Shown in pieces: positions 9,264 through 19,475 of a stretch of DNA of 64,000 nucleotides. The stretch is taken from contig NZ_CP019070.1 in the NCBI RefSeq assembly GCF_001956695.1, positions 1,302,001-1,366,000 of the forward strand, written 5' to 3'. Source of the DNA: Poseidonibacter parvus (lineage in GTDB: Bacteria; Campylobacterota; Campylobacteria; Campylobacterales; Arcobacteraceae). Numbering within the stretch: the stretch's first letter is position 1; each line of letters starts with the position of its first letter. Below the pieces are notes generated by a model that saw nothing but the letters and a program-made list of their open reading frames with translations, searched no databases and had not been told where the DNA came from. Made by a program: the position numbers and the translations under genes.

Positions 9264-10331
9264 ATGAAAAAGTATAATATATCTGTAATTAAAGGTGATG
9301 GAATTGGTCCTGAGATTGTTGATGAAGCAATTAAAGTTCTTGATGCAGTTTCAGGTGCTTGTGATTTTACATTAGATTATGAAGAATATTTAATGGGTGG
9401 AATTGCAATTGATGAAACAGGTGTTCCTTTACCTCCTGAAACTGTTCCTGGTGTATTAGCATCAGATGCTTGTTTATTTGGTTCAATTGGTGGTGAGAAA
9501 TGGGATGATTTACCAAGAGAGTTAAGACCTGAAACTGGACTTTTAAAATTAAGAGAAGAGTTAGGTGTTTATGCAAACTTAAGACCTGCAATTGTTTATG
9601 ACGAATTAGTAAATGCATCAACTTTAAAGCCTGAAGTAATTCAAGGTTGTGATATCATGGTTGTTAGAGAGCTTATTGGTGGTATATATTTTGGTCAACC
9701 AAGAGCAAATGATGGGCAAAAAGCATACAATACAATGGTATATACAAAAGATGAAATTATCAGAATTGGTAAACAAGCTTTTGAATTTGCTATGAAAAGA
9801 GATAAAAGAGTTTGTTCTGTTGATAAAGCTAATGTTTTAGAAGTTTCTCAATTATGGAGAGATACAATGAATGAATTATCAAAAGATTATCCTGCTGTTG
9901 AATTAACTCATATGTATGTTGATAATGCTGCTATGCAACTTGTAAGAAATCCAAAACAATTTGATGTTATTGTAACTGGAAATATCTTTGGTGATATTTT
10001 ATCTGATACAGCTTCAATGGTTGTTGGATCAATTGGATTATTACCATCTGCTTCATCTGGAGATAAAACAGCTGTTTATGAACCAATTCATGGTTCAGCT
10101 CCTGATATTGCAGGACAAGGAATTGCAAATCCAATTGCTACAATTGAATCTGCTGCTATGATGCTTAGATACTCTCTTGGAGAAGAAAAAGCTGCAGATA
10201 TGATTACAAATGCAATTAAAAATGTATTAAAAGATGGATATAGAACTAAAGATTTAGCTGAATTTGATGCTAAAGAAGTTTTAACTACTACAGAAATGGG
10301 TGATGTAATCGCCAACTATATAAACAAATAA
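9264..10331 (+). CDS. leuB: 3-isopropylmalate dehydrogenase
   Basis: A 355-residue NAD-dependent decarboxylating dehydrogenase making 2-oxoisocaproate. It has the N-terminal [14 protein letters not shown], the substrate-binding [11 protein letters not shown] with Arg residues near 93-103, the [12 protein letters not shown] segment near residue 137 (active-site Tyr), the metal-binding [11 protein letters not shown] and the NAD motif [18 protein letters not shown]. Directly follows leuD. A palindromic hairpin follows the stop. Confidence 0.97.
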   Translation: MKKYNISVIKGDGIGPEIVDEAIKVLDAVSGACDFTLDYEEYLMGGIAIDETGVPLPPETVPGVLASDACLFGSIGGEKWDDLPRELRPETGLLKLREELGVYANLRPAIVYDELVNASTLKPEVIQGCDIMVVRELIGGIYFGQPRANDGQKAYNTMVYTKDEIIRIGKQAFEFAMKRDKRVCSVDKANVLEVSQLWRDTMNELSKDYPAVELTHMYVDNAAMQLVRNPKQFDVIVTGNIFGDILSDTASMVVGSIGLLPSASSGDKTAVYEPIHGSAPDIAGQGIANPIATIESAAMMLRYSLGEEKAADMITNAIKNVLKDGYRTKDLAEFDAKEVLTTTEMGDVIANYINK

Positions 10332-10356
10332 TAAAGAAGGATACTCCTTCTTTATT
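10330..10356. terminator. Hairpin after leuB
   Basis: A perfect 12-bp stem AATAAAGAAGGA/TCCTTCTTTATT with a 3-base loop starts right at the leuB stop. The T-rich part is inside the stem; no separate T-run follows. Confidence 0.6.
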
Positions 10357-10451
10357 CCTCTAAAGATGTTTTCTTAAAAAATAACTTATTTTATTGTAAT
10401 TAATAATCTTTTATGTTAGAATGTAAAAAAGCCTAACTAGGAAATCAGATT

Positions 10452-11381
10452 ATGAATGAAAAAAAATATAGATTAGTAACACGAAGTGACATGGATGGAC
10501 TTGTATGTGGTACTTTATTAAAATATCTAGATATTATTGATAAAATTGAGTTTGTACACCCAAAAGACATGCAAGATGGAAAAGTTGAAGTAACTTCTAA
10601 TGATATTACAACTAACCTTCCTTATGTAGAAGGTGTGAATCTAGCTTTCGATCATCACTATTCTGAAACACTAAGAAATGAAAAGAAAGATAATCATATA
10701 ATTGACCCGGATGCTAACAGTGCAGCTCAAGTTGTTTTTGAATATTATGGAGGTGATGATAAATTTCCTGGATATTTCACTGCAATGATGAATGGAGCAA
10801 ATAAAGCAGATTCTGCAGATTTTACTGAAGAAGAGATTCTAAGTCCAAGAGGCTGGCCAATGTTAAGCTTCTTAATGGATTCTAGAACTGGTTTAGGAAG
10901 ATTTAGAGAATTCAGAATTTCAAATTATCAATTAATGATGGATTTAATTGATTATTGTGCTAAACATAATATTGATGAAATCTTAGAATTAGAAGATATA
11001 AAAGAAAGAATTGACTTATATTTTAAATATGAAGATCAATTTAAAGAACAATTAATAAGATGTACTACTATTAAAGATAATTTACTAATTATTGATTATA
11101 CAAATGAAGAGATTATTTATCCTGGAAATAGATTTATGATTTATGCAATGCATCCTGAAATAAATATATCTATTCATAAAGTTTGGGGTAAAGATAAACA
11201 AAATATTGTATTTAGTACTGGAAAATCAATTATAAATAAAAGCTCGAAAACAAATATTGGAGAATTAATGCTTTCATATGGTGGAGGAGGGCATAAAGCT
11301 GCTGGTGGATGTCAAATAGACATTGATAAAGCTGATACAGTTTTAGAAGAGTTAATTAAAAAAATTAATGAAGATGGTTAA
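10452..11381 (+). CDS. DHH-family phosphoesterase (exopolyphosphatase-like)
   Basis: A 309-residue protein with both halves of the DHH/DHHA1 fold. The first metal motif is TRSDMDGLVCG near residue 11, the second is AFDHHYS near 65, DPDANSAAQVV near 85 supplies the third, and the DHHA1 substrate motif YGGGGHKAAGGCQ is near residue 276. Related enzymes hydrolyse oligoribonucleotides, pAp, cyclic dinucleotide products or polyphosphate. Annotation as exopolyphosphatase is customary but not proved by motifs. It stands alone between terminators. Confidence 0.8.
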   Translation: MNEKKYRLVTRSDMDGLVCGTLLKYLDIIDKIEFVHPKDMQDGKVEVTSNDITTNLPYVEGVNLAFDHHYSETLRNEKKDNHIIDPDANSAAQVVFEYYGGDDKFPGYFTAMMNGANKADSADFTEEEILSPRGWPMLSFLMDSRTGLGRFREFRISNYQLMMDLIDYCAKHNIDEILELEDIKERIDLYFKYEDQFKEQLIRCTTIKDNLLIIDYTNEEIIYPGNRFMIYAMHPEINISIHKVWGKDKQNIVFSTGKSIINKSSKTNIGELMLSYGGGGHKAAGGCQIDIDKADTVLEELIKKINEDG

Positions 11382-11384
11382 AAA

Positions 11385-11415
11385 TTAAATAAAAAGCTTA
11401 TAGCTTTTTATTTAA
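11385..11415. terminator. Bidirectional hairpin terminator
   Basis: A near 14-bp stem around AAATAAAAAGCT/AGCTTTTTATTT with a 3-base loop lies between the convergent DHH and HIT genes and overlaps the last HIT codons. Confidence 0.75.
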
Positions 11416-11760
11416 CTCTTCATAAAACTTATCAAAAGATGGTAAGTCAAGTTTTGCAACTCTCTGAAGTTTTCCCCACATAGGTTCAGGAAAATATGAA
11501 TCTTCTTCAAATCTTGCCATAATATGAAAATGCACATGAGGCATATAGTTTCCAAATGATGCAATATTTATTTTTTTTGGTTTGAAATATTCTAACATCT
11601 GTTTTTCAATAATATCAAGACATCTAAATATTTCTAATTTTGTTTCATTATCACATTGAGAGAATTCTTTTATTTCTTTATTTGTAAAAATCTTTAGCCA
11701 TGGAATTTCACTATTTTCTATTTCTATTTTAATTAATTCATTTTTATATATTATTGACAT
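11398..11760 (-). CDS. HIT-family nucleotide hydrolase
   Basis: A 120-residue histidine-triad protein. The active-site motif HVHFHIMAR is at about residue 75, preceded by the strand PKKINIASFGNYMP; family enzymes hydrolyse AMP-conjugates or dinucleoside polyphosphates. Both the length and the N-terminal ENSEIPWLKIFT, resembling the nucleotide-binding strand, agree with a stand-alone HIT protein. Single gene, convergent with the DHH gene and divergent from the alpha operon. Confidence 0.88.
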   Translation of the reverse strand: MSIIYKNELIKIEIENSEIPWLKIFTNKEIKEFSQCDNETKLEIFRCLDIIEKQMLEYFKPKKINIASFGNYMPHVHFHIMARFEEDSYFPEPMWGKLQRVAKLDLPSFDKFYEELNKKL

Positions 11761-11852
11761 TTCTTACCTTTTATAATTTATGAAATTCTACTATAAGCTT
11801 TATTAAACTACTTAAATACTATATATTAACCTTCCTTTAAGTAAAAATTAAA

Positions 11853-12002
11853 TATAATCCAAATCCATTTTACAACCATAAAAGAAGTTTTTATAAAATG
11901 TTTTGTGTTTTATAAAGAGTTGGATGAATGTATTAGGAATGTACTTGATCGTTCAGTCCTGTTGTAATATTGGCAAAATACACAAAAAAAGAGGGACGAC
12001 TT
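11853..12002 (+). promoter_or_regulatory. Promoter and long leader of the ribosomal alpha operon
   Basis: TATAAT at 11853-11858 is a perfect -10, giving a leader of about 135 bases before rpmJ. Within the leader there is a 9-bp perfect inverted repeat TTTATAAAA/TTTTATAAA (11890-11898 and 11908-11916). The ribosome site AGAGGGA lies just before the rpmJ ATG. The leader is a candidate for translational feedback control, since S4 does this in E. coli, but no S4-site structure is demonstrated here. Confidence 0.5.
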
Positions 12003-12116
12003 ATGAAAGTTAGAGCTTCAGTAAAGAAGATGTGTGACAAATGTAAAATTGTCAAAAGAAGAGGTGTCGTAAGAGTGATTTGCGAAACTAAAAAACACAA
12101 ACAAAGACAAGGATAA
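12003..12116 (+). CDS. rpmJ: Large ribosomal subunit protein bL36
   Basis: A 37-residue protein with the zinc-binding pattern C-x2-C-x12-C-x4-H ([22 protein letters not shown]), the complete form of bL36. It opens the cluster with rpsM 5 bases later. In many bacteria infA precedes it; here the upstream neighbour is a HIT gene on the other strand. Confidence 0.97.
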   Translation: MKVRASVKKMCDKCKIVKRRGVVRVICETKKHKQRQG

Positions 12117-12121
12117 GACAC

Positions 12122-12490
12122 ATGGCAAGAATCGCAGGTGTTGATTTACCAAATAAAAAAAGAATGGAATATGCTTTAACGTATATTTTTGGAATAGGGT
12201 TACATAACTCAAGATTAATTTTAGATGCTGTTGGAATCGATAAAGATAAAAGAGCTCACGAATTAACTGAAGATGAAGCTGCAGCAATTAGACAAGAATT
12301 ACAAAAAAACTATATGGTTGAAGGTGATCTTAGAAAAAAAGTTGCTATGGATATTAAATCATTAATGGACTTAGGTTCTTATAGAGGTTTAAGACATAGA
12401 AAAGGTTTACCATGTAGAGGGCAAAAGACTAAGACTAATGCTCGTACTAGAAAAGGTAAAAAGAAAACTGTTGGCGCAGCAGCGAAGTAA
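12122..12490 (+). CDS. rpsM: Small ribosomal subunit protein uS13
   Basis: A 122-residue protein of the 30S head. The N-terminal [24 protein letters not shown] and the C-terminal [24 protein letters not shown] are characteristic. The Lys-rich tail contacts tRNA in known structures. It is part of the alpha operon, with 9 bases to rpsK. Confidence 0.98.
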   Translation: MARIAGVDLPNKKRMEYALTYIFGIGLHNSRLILDAVGIDKDKRAHELTEDEAAAIRQELQKNYMVEGDLRKKVAMDIKSLMDLGSYRGLRHRKGLPCRGQKTKTNARTRKGKKKTVGAAAK

Positions 12491-12499
12491 GGATAACTA

Positions 12500-12892
12500 A
12501 TGGCAAAAAGAAAAGTTACTAGAAAAAAAATTGTAAGAAAAAATATTGCTGACGGTATCGTACATATTGCGGCTACTTTCAACAATACTATGGTTACAGT
12601 TACAGACAGCGTTGGAAATGCAATTGCATGGTCATCAGCTGGAAACTTAGGTTTCAAAGGTTCTAAAAAATCTACTCCATTTGCTGCGCAAGCTGCTGTT
12701 GAAGATGCTGTTGCTAAAGCTATGGAACATGGAATCAAAAACGTTGGTATCAAAATTCAAGGACCAGGATCTGGTAGAGACACTGCAGTTAAAGCTGTTG
12801 GTGCAATTGAAGGTATCAGAGTTACATGGTTAAAGGATGTTACACCATTACCACATAATGGTTGTAGACCTCCTAAAAGAAGAAGAGTGTAA
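12500..12892 (+). CDS. rpsK: Small ribosomal subunit protein uS11
   Basis: A 130-residue 30S platform protein. It shows [37 protein letters not shown] and the conserved C-terminus [18 protein letters not shown]. The spacing to rpsD is 9 bases with an AAGGAG ribosome site. Confidence 0.98.
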   Translation: MAKRKVTRKKIVRKNIADGIVHIAATFNNTMVTVTDSVGNAIAWSSAGNLGFKGSKKSTPFAAQAAVEDAVAKAMEHGIKNVGIKIQGPGSGRDTAVKAVGAIEGIRVTWLKDVTPLPHNGCRPPKRRRV

Positions 12893-12901
12893 GGAGTAGT
12901 T

Positions 12902-13528
12902 ATGGCAAGATATAGAGGACCAGTAGAAAAAATCGAGAGAAGACTTGATGCAGACCTTGGATTAAAAGGTGAGAGAAGACTTAACGGAAAATCTGCTTTA
13001 GAAAAAAGACCATTTGCTCCAGGACAACACGGACAAAGAAGAACTAAAATTTCTGAGTACGGTTTACAATTAAGAGAAAAGCAAAAAGCTAAGTTCATGT
13101 ATGGTGTTTCTGAAAAACAATTCAGAAAATACTTTAAAAAAGCTTCTACAAACGAAGGTAATACAGGATCTAACTTAATTACATTAATTGAGCAAAGATT
13201 AGATAACGTTGTTTACAGAATGGGATTTGCTACAACTAGAGCAAATGCTAGACAATTTACAACACACGGTCACGTTTTAGTTGACGGTAAGAAAGTTGAT
13301 ATTCCTTCTTACGTTGTAAAACCAGGACAAAAAATCGAAATCAAAGAAAAATCTAAATCTAACCCACAAGTTGTTAGAGCTTTAGAATTAACTAATCAAA
13401 CTGGTATTGTTGATTGGGTTGATGTAGATACAGCAAAAGCATTTGGTATTTTTACTAGAGTTCCTACAAGAGAAGAAGTAGTTATTCCAGTTGAAGAAAG
13501 ATTAATCGTAGAGTTATATTCTAAGTAA
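12902..13528 (+). CDS. rpsD: Small ribosomal subunit protein uS4
   Basis: A 208-residue primary 16S-binding assembly protein. It has the N-terminal [13 protein letters not shown], the S4 domain with [20 protein letters not shown] near residue 97, and [16 protein letters not shown]. The N-terminus lacks the four zinc cysteines found in some S4 versions (C- type). In E. coli S4 represses its own operon. Confidence 0.98.
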   Translation: MARYRGPVEKIERRLDADLGLKGERRLNGKSALEKRPFAPGQHGQRRTKISEYGLQLREKQKAKFMYGVSEKQFRKYFKKASTNEGNTGSNLITLIEQRLDNVVYRMGFATTRANARQFTTHGHVLVDGKKVDIPSYVVKPGQKIEIKEKSKSNPQVVRALELTNQTGIVDWVDVDTAKAFGIFTRVPTREEVVIPVEERLIVELYSK

Positions 13529-13544
13529 TAAATAAAGGTAGCCA

Positions 13545-14543
13545 ATGAAAAAGTTTGCAGACACACCGTTTTTACCAACAGAAGTTGAAATCGAAACTAT
13601 CAATGATAATGAAGCAAAGATTTCTGCATATCCATTTGAAAGTGGTTTTGCAATAACTTTGGCACACCCTTTAAGAAGACTTCTTCTTAGTTCTTCAGTT
13701 GGTTACGCACCAATTGCAGTAAAAATTGAAGGAGCTTCTCACGAGTTTGACTCGTTAAGAGGGATGCTAGAAGATATAGCTATTTTTATTATTAACCTTA
13801 AGAATATTAAGTTTAAAATTAATGGTGATGAAGAACAAGTAGTAGTAGAATATTCTTTTGATGGACCAAAAGAAATTAAAGGTGAAGACTTAATCAACTC
13901 TGATGTTGAAGTAGTTTCTCCAGATGTTCACTTAGCTACAATTAACTCGGATTGTAATTTAACATTCTCTGTTATTATTCAAAAAGGTATAGGTTATATG
14001 CCTTCTGAAGATATTAGAGAAATTGTTGGACCAGATTATATTCCAGTAGATGCTTTCTTTACACCAGTAAAAAAAGTAGTTTATGATATTGAAAAAATGT
14101 TAGTTGAAGATAATCCTAACTTTGAAAAAGCTGTATTTAATGTACAAACAAATGGACAAATTTCTCCAATAACTGCTTTTAAAGAAGCTGTTTCTGTTAT
14201 GTATTCTCAAATGTCAGTATTTAATAAAGTATTTGATTTATCAGAAGTAACAGTTAGTGATGCAGGTGAAGAGCCAGTAGAACTAAAAGATTTAGTTGTC
14301 AAAATTGATGACTTAAATTTAAGTGCTAGATCATTCAACTCTTTAGATAGAGCTGGATTAAAATTCTTAGGTGAATTAGTACTTATGAGTGAAGTTGAAG
14401 TAAAAAATATCAAAAACCTTGGGAAAAAATCTTATGATGAAATTGCTGAAAAGCTTGAATCACTTGGTTTCCCAGTTGAAGATACACTTCCAGAAAACGT
14501 TGCTTCTGCATTAAGAAGAAAATTAGAGCAACTTAAAGCATAA
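13545..14543 (+). CDS. rpoA: RNA polymerase subunit alpha
   Basis: A 332-residue subunit. The N-terminal dimerisation domain includes FAITLAHPLRRLLLSSSVGYAP and FDSLRGMLEDI. An insert and linker lead to the C-terminal domain (about residues 250-320) with LNLSARSFNSLDRAG and IKNLGKKSYDEIAEKLESLG, the helix-hairpin-helix that contacts UP elements and activators. Follows rpsD by 16 bases, as in most bacteria. Confidence 0.98.
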   Translation: MKKFADTPFLPTEVEIETINDNEAKISAYPFESGFAITLAHPLRRLLLSSSVGYAPIAVKIEGASHEFDSLRGMLEDIAIFIINLKNIKFKINGDEEQVVVEYSFDGPKEIKGEDLINSDVEVVSPDVHLATINSDCNLTFSVIIQKGIGYMPSEDIREIVGPDYIPVDAFFTPVKKVVYDIEKMLVEDNPNFEKAVFNVQTNGQISPITAFKEAVSVMYSQMSVFNKVFDLSEVTVSDAGEEPVELKDLVVKIDDLNLSARSFNSLDRAGLKFLGELVLMSEVEVKNIKNLGKKSYDEIAEKLESLGFPVEDTLPENVASALRRKLEQLKA

Positions 14544-14558
14544 TTAAGGGTTTAGAAG

Positions 14559-14909
14559 ATGAGACATAAGCACGGATATAGAAAGTTAAGTAGAACTTCT
14601 TCTCATAGAAAAGCATTGTTAAAAAACATGGCAATTGCAATTATCGAAAGAGAAAAGATTGAAACAACTGTTCCAAAAGCAAAAGAATTACAAAGATATA
14701 TTGAAAGATTAGTAACTACTGCTAGAAATGCAGATTTAAATACTCATAGACAAGTATTTGCAGCATTACAAAGTAAAGAAGCTACTAAAAAATTAATAAA
14801 CGAAATTGCACCTAAATACGAAGGTAGAAACGGTGGATATACTTCAATTATTAAAACAAGAATTAGAAGAGGTGATGCTACTCAAATGGCATTCATTTCA
14901 TTCGTATAA
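14559..14909 (+). CDS. rplQ: Large ribosomal subunit protein bL17
   Basis: A 116-residue protein with the hallmark N-terminus [20 protein letters not shown] and the C-terminal [22 protein letters not shown]. It is the last gene of the alpha operon and is followed by a strong terminator. Confidence 0.98.
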   Translation: MRHKHGYRKLSRTSSHRKALLKNMAIAIIEREKIETTVPKAKELQRYIERLVTTARNADLNTHRQVFAALQSKEATKKLINEIAPKYEGRNGGYTSIIKTRIRRGDATQMAFISFV

Positions 14910-14930
14910 TAACTAATTTATACATTCTTG

Positions 14931-14964
14931 AAAGGTAGGAGTCTTAAGACTTCTACCTTTTTTT
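14931..14964 (+). terminator. Rho-independent terminator of the alpha operon
   Basis: A 13-bp stem (AAAGGTAGGAGTC with GACTTCTACCTTT, one G-T pair), TTAA loop, followed by a T-run of seven in total. Confidence 0.9.
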
Positions 14965-15048
14965 ATACTCATAAATACACTCAAACTTAAATTTTTCTTT
15001 TTATTTTCAATTAATATTTGCTTTACCATTTTTTAATCATTTTTTAGA

Positions 15049-15054
15049 TAAAAT
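15049..15054 (+). promoter_or_regulatory. gatA-guaB promoter -10
   Basis: TAAAAT in TAGATAAAAT, preceded by phased T-rich tracts in place of a -35, a layout known for the sigma-70 promoters of this phylum. The predicted leader is about 32 bases. Confidence 0.6.
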
Positions 15055-15092
15055 CCGGTGTAATACTATAATTATAAATTACAGGAGACCGT

Positions 15093-16454
15093 TTGATAAC
15101 TCTAAAAGAAGCACTTACTTTAGGTAGTGACGATATTAATAAATTAAGAGATGATTTAACTACAAAAATAAAAGAAAATACTGTTGGTGCATATATTGAG
15201 CAATTAACTTCAACTGATATTTCTACTTCAGGTTCTGGAATTCCAATTGCTATTAAAGATAATATAAATGTTAAAAATTGGGAAGTTACTTGTTCTAGTA
15301 ATATCTTAAAAGGTTATATTTCACCATATAATGCGACTGTAATCAACAACTTAGAAAAAGCAGGTTTAAGCGCTTTTGGTCGTGCAAATATGGATGAATT
15401 TGCAATGGGAAGTTCTACTGATACTTCTTGCTATGGTAAAACATTAAATCCAATTGATAATTCAAAAGTACCTGGTGGAAGTTCTGGTGGAAGTGCTGCT
15501 GCTGTTGCTGCTGGTATTGCTATTGCTGCACTTGGTACTGATACAGGTGGTTCAATTAGACAACCTGCTGCTTATTGTGGTGTAGTTGGAATGAAACCAA
15601 CTTACGGAAGAGTTTCAAGATACGGAATTACTGCATATTCATCTTCTTTAGATCAATGTGGACCAATAACTCAAAACGTTGAAGATGCTGCAATTTTATA
15701 TGACATTATTTCAGGGCATGACGATAAAGATTCTACATCTGCTAATGTTAATTATGACGCAGTTACTCCAAAGCTTGATGCTAATAAAAAACTTACTATT
15801 GCGGTTATTGATAATTTTATTGAGCAAGCTAGTTCGGCTATTCAAAAAGCATTTAGTAAATCTATTAAAGCTTTAGAAGAAGCAGGACATAAAATTGTTC
15901 ATAAAAACATGTTAGATACTGGAAAGATTCTTTCATCTTACTATATTGTAGCAACTGCTGAAGCATCTGCAAATCTTTCTAGATTTGATGGTGTTAGGTA
16001 CGGAAATAGAAAAGGTGAGGGTGGACTTAAAGATATGTACGTTCAAACTAAATCCCAAGGATTTGGAGATGAAGTACAAAAAAGAATTATGTTAGGTTCT
16101 TTTGTATTAAGTTCTGGATATTATGATGCTTACTATATCAAAGCACAAAAAGTTAGACACTTAATCAAAGATGAATATGAAGAGATTTTTAAAGATGCAG
16201 ATTTAATTCTTTCTCCAGTTGCACCTACAACTGCACCTAAGTTTGGAAGTTTTAAAACATCATTAGAAATGTATTTAAGTGATATATATACAATCTCAGT
16301 TAACTTAGCAGGACTACCTGCTATTTCTTTACCTGTTGATAAAGATGAAGATGGAATGCCAGTTGGTTTACAGCTAATTGGACCTGCATTCGATGAACAA
16401 ACTATGTTTGATGGTGCATTGTCACTAGAAAAAGCAATTAATTATAAAAAATAA
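15093..16454 (+). CDS. gatA: Asp-tRNA(Asn)/Glu-tRNA(Gln) amidotransferase subunit A
   Basis: A 453-residue amidase-signature protein that releases ammonia from glutamine for GatB to amidate misacylated tRNA. The catalytic Lys-Ser-Ser triad is visible: K55 in PIAIKDNINV, S130 in VPGGSSGGSA and S154 in DTGGSIRQPA. The start is TTG, chosen because a strong AGGAGA lies 6 bases upstream and no ATG occurs before conserved sequence. gatB and gatC are not in the window. guaB follows after 12 bases, so the two are probably co-transcribed. Confidence 0.95.
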   Translation: MITLKEALTLGSDDINKLRDDLTTKIKENTVGAYIEQLTSTDISTSGSGIPIAIKDNINVKNWEVTCSSNILKGYISPYNATVINNLEKAGLSAFGRANMDEFAMGSSTDTSCYGKTLNPIDNSKVPGGSSGGSAAAVAAGIAIAALGTDTGGSIRQPAAYCGVVGMKPTYGRVSRYGITAYSSSLDQCGPITQNVEDAAILYDIISGHDDKDSTSANVNYDAVTPKLDANKKLTIAVIDNFIEQASSAIQKAFSKSIKALEEAGHKIVHKNMLDTGKILSSYYIVATAEASANLSRFDGVRYGNRKGEGGLKDMYVQTKSQGFGDEVQKRIMLGSFVLSSGYYDAYYIKAQKVRHLIKDEYEEIFKDADLILSPVAPTTAPKFGSFKTSLEMYLSDIYTISVNLAGLPAISLPVDKDEDGMPVGLQLIGPAFDEQTMFDGALSLEKAINYKK

Positions 16455-17912
<1,458 letters not shown>

Positions 17913-17918
17913 AACTAC

Positions 17919-17943
17919 AGTAAAGAGTTAATCTTTACTTTTT
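17919..17943 (+). terminator. Terminator after guaB
   Basis: A perfect 8-bp stem AGTAAAGA/TCTTTACT with a 5-base loop, then five T residues. Confidence 0.75.
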
Positions 17944-17945
17944 AA

Positions 17946-17976
17946 ATATGATGAAGGATAACAAACTTCATCATAT
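17946..17976. other. Second hairpin just upstream of the GIY-YIG gene
   Basis: A perfect 11-bp stem ATATGATGAAG/CTTCATCATAT with a 9-base loop lies directly behind the guaB terminator and 17 bases before the next ATG. It could be a second terminator (TCTTTT follows) or a leader structure. Confidence 0.55.
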
Positions 17977-17993
17977 TCTTTTAAAGGCTTTTA

Positions 17994-18269
17994 ATGTCAT
18001 ATTTTGTATATATACTAGAATGTAATGATGGTAGTTTATATACAGGAATTACTAAAGATATTTCAAAACGATTAAATGAACATAATTTAAGTGATAAAGG
18101 CGCAAAGTATACAAAGGTTAGACGACCTGTTAAACTTGTATATAAAGAGTCTTCTGAAAACAGAAGTACTGCATCAAAAAGAGAATATGCAATAAAAAAA
18201 CTAACTAGACTAAAGAAACTTGAATTAATTTATAAAGGCAATTCTTCTAAACTTGTTAAAGATAATTAA
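17994..18269 (+). CDS. GIY-YIG nuclease superfamily protein
   Basis: A 91-residue single-domain protein of the UPF0213/YhbQ type. It shows YFVYILECNDGSLYTGIT (the GIY and YIG strands as VYI and YTG), the conserved Arg in ISKRLNEHN, and the final Glu/Lys helix KREYAIKKL. Members of this family are structure-dependent endonucleases or of unknown role. It is a lone gene following two hairpins. Confidence 0.85.
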   Translation: MSYFVYILECNDGSLYTGITKDISKRLNEHNLSDKGAKYTKVRRPVKLVYKESSENRSTASKREYAIKKLTRLKKLELIYKGNSSKLVKDN

Positions 18270-18302
18270 AACAAAGGTGCATTTTATACACCTCTTTTCT
18301 AA

Positions 18303-18593
18303 CTATTTAATTTTATTCTGTGTAAAATCATGAGTTACTGCATGATTATTTAGGTGTTCTTCTAATGCTAATTTATATTCTTTTGCAAAATACTCTATAA
18401 TTTCATCTTTTTCTGCAAGCATATCTTCTGCTGTATGATATGCTGTACATGCCATATAAGTACTAAATCGTACTGAACCATACATATATGAAGCACTTAC
18501 TTCACCTAATGTTAATCCTTGTTGTAGTTGTTCATTTGCAATTGCAATCTGAGCATCTGCTCTTTGTAAAAATTCGTTTGATTTTTCGCTCAT
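18303..18593 (-). CDS. DUF3144-like protein
   Basis: A 96-residue helical, soluble protein. The pattern of ADAQIAIANEQLQQG, then GEVSASYMYGSVRFSTYMAC, then EYFAKEYKLALEEHL matches my memory of DUF3144, a small family of unknown function. There is no signal peptide. Convergent with the GIY-YIG gene. The assignment is from memory and by eye. Confidence 0.65.
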   Translation of the reverse strand: MSEKSNEFLQRADAQIAIANEQLQQGLTLGEVSASYMYGSVRFSTYMACTAYHTAEDMLAEKDEIIEYFAKEYKLALEEHLNNHAVTHDFTQNKIK

Positions 18594-18736
18594 AATATAT
18601 TATCCTGTTTTTATTTGAATTATAGTCAAAAGAGTGTTATAAAATAGAATTATGGTAAAATGTTTTTTACTTAAATTTATCCTAAGTAACTTTTATACTC
18701 TTTCTTAATAGTTTATTTTTCTAGTCTTTTACTATA

Positions 18737-18991
18737 TCAAATTTTATAATCAATAAAATCCTTAATACTAAAAGTTTGATATTTAACTAATCGTTTATAT
18801 ATTGCATCTTTTTCTCCAGCTGTATTAGCCTTTTCATACTCTTTTTCTATTTCAAGTATTTTTTCCAAAGTTGCTTTGATTTTTATAACTTCTTCTGTAG
18901 TCATATAGTCATTATATTTTCCATGACCTACATAAAAAGCCACTTTTCTTATACTATCTAGTATTTGTTCGATTTGTTCTTCTATTTTCAT
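18737..18991 (-). CDS. Small hypothetical helical protein
   Basis: An 84-residue soluble protein, nearly all predicted helix and rich in Glu, Lys and Ile (EEQIEQILDSIRK, KATLEKILEIEKEYEKA). No family recognised. It stands alone with about 140 bases on its downstream side and its own ribosome site (GGAGAAGT) before the ATG. Confidence 0.6.
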   Translation of the reverse strand: MKIEEQIEQILDSIRKVAFYVGHGKYNDYMTTEEVIKIKATLEKILEIEKEYEKANTAGEKDAIYKRLVKYQTFSIKDFIDYKI

Positions 18992-19113
18992 TACTTCTCC
19001 AAAATATTAAATTAGTGTATCAAAAAGGTTTTTAAACTTAGTATTTTCAGGCTATATTCTTATGATAGACTTTTGTTAACTTTAAAAAGTTAAATAAAAA
19101 ATAGGATAATAAA

Positions 19114-19425
19114 ATGATAAAAGTAAGTGTACTGTACCCAAATTCAGATGAGTTGATTTTTGATAAAGAATATTATTTAAATACTCATGTTCCTTTAGTT
19201 TCAAAACTTTTAGGCGATTCTTTAAAAAATGCACAAGTAGATTTTGGACTTGCCAGTGGAGTACCTGGTGAAGCTGCAATGTATGTTGTTATGACTCATA
19301 TGTCATTTGAATCACTTGAGTCTTTTCAAGCAATTTTTGAGCCAAATTCAGTAGAAATACTTTCTGATATTGCAAACTTTACTAACTGCCAACCACAACT
19401 GCAAATTAGTGAAATTCAAATATAA
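19114..19425 (+). CDS. EthD-family protein
   Basis: A 103-residue dimeric alpha/beta-barrel protein. The EthD pattern is clear: IKVSVLYPNSDELIFDKEYYLNTHVPLV at the N-terminus, the central YVVMTHMSFESLESFQAIF and the final SDIANFTNCQPQLQISEI. The family includes a component of ether degradation but most members have no known substrate. It has an AGGATAAT ribosome site; the downstream hydrolase gene may be co-transcribed. Confidence 0.85.
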   Translation: MIKVSVLYPNSDELIFDKEYYLNTHVPLVSKLLGDSLKNAQVDFGLASGVPGEAAMYVVMTHMSFESLESFQAIFEPNSVEILSDIANFTNCQPQLQISEIQI

Positions 19426-19475
19426 GAAAATAGATGCTAATATTTTTGCTAAAAGAATAAATATATAGGATAGTA

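Noticed and set aside
9367-9621. 84-codon open frame on the minus strand inside leuB
   Set aside because: It is fully inside a well-supported gene, has low-complexity composition (His/Leu/Gln-rich) and no ribosome site. The same holds for other antisense frames, such as those within rpsM, rpsK, rpoA, carB and the DUF748-like gene.
11925-12014. Small ORF of 29 codons in the rpmJ leader, overlapping the rpmJ start
   Set aside because: It has an ATG but only a weak ribosome site and no recognisable sequence; its overlap with rpmJ could be chance. Not listed as a gene.
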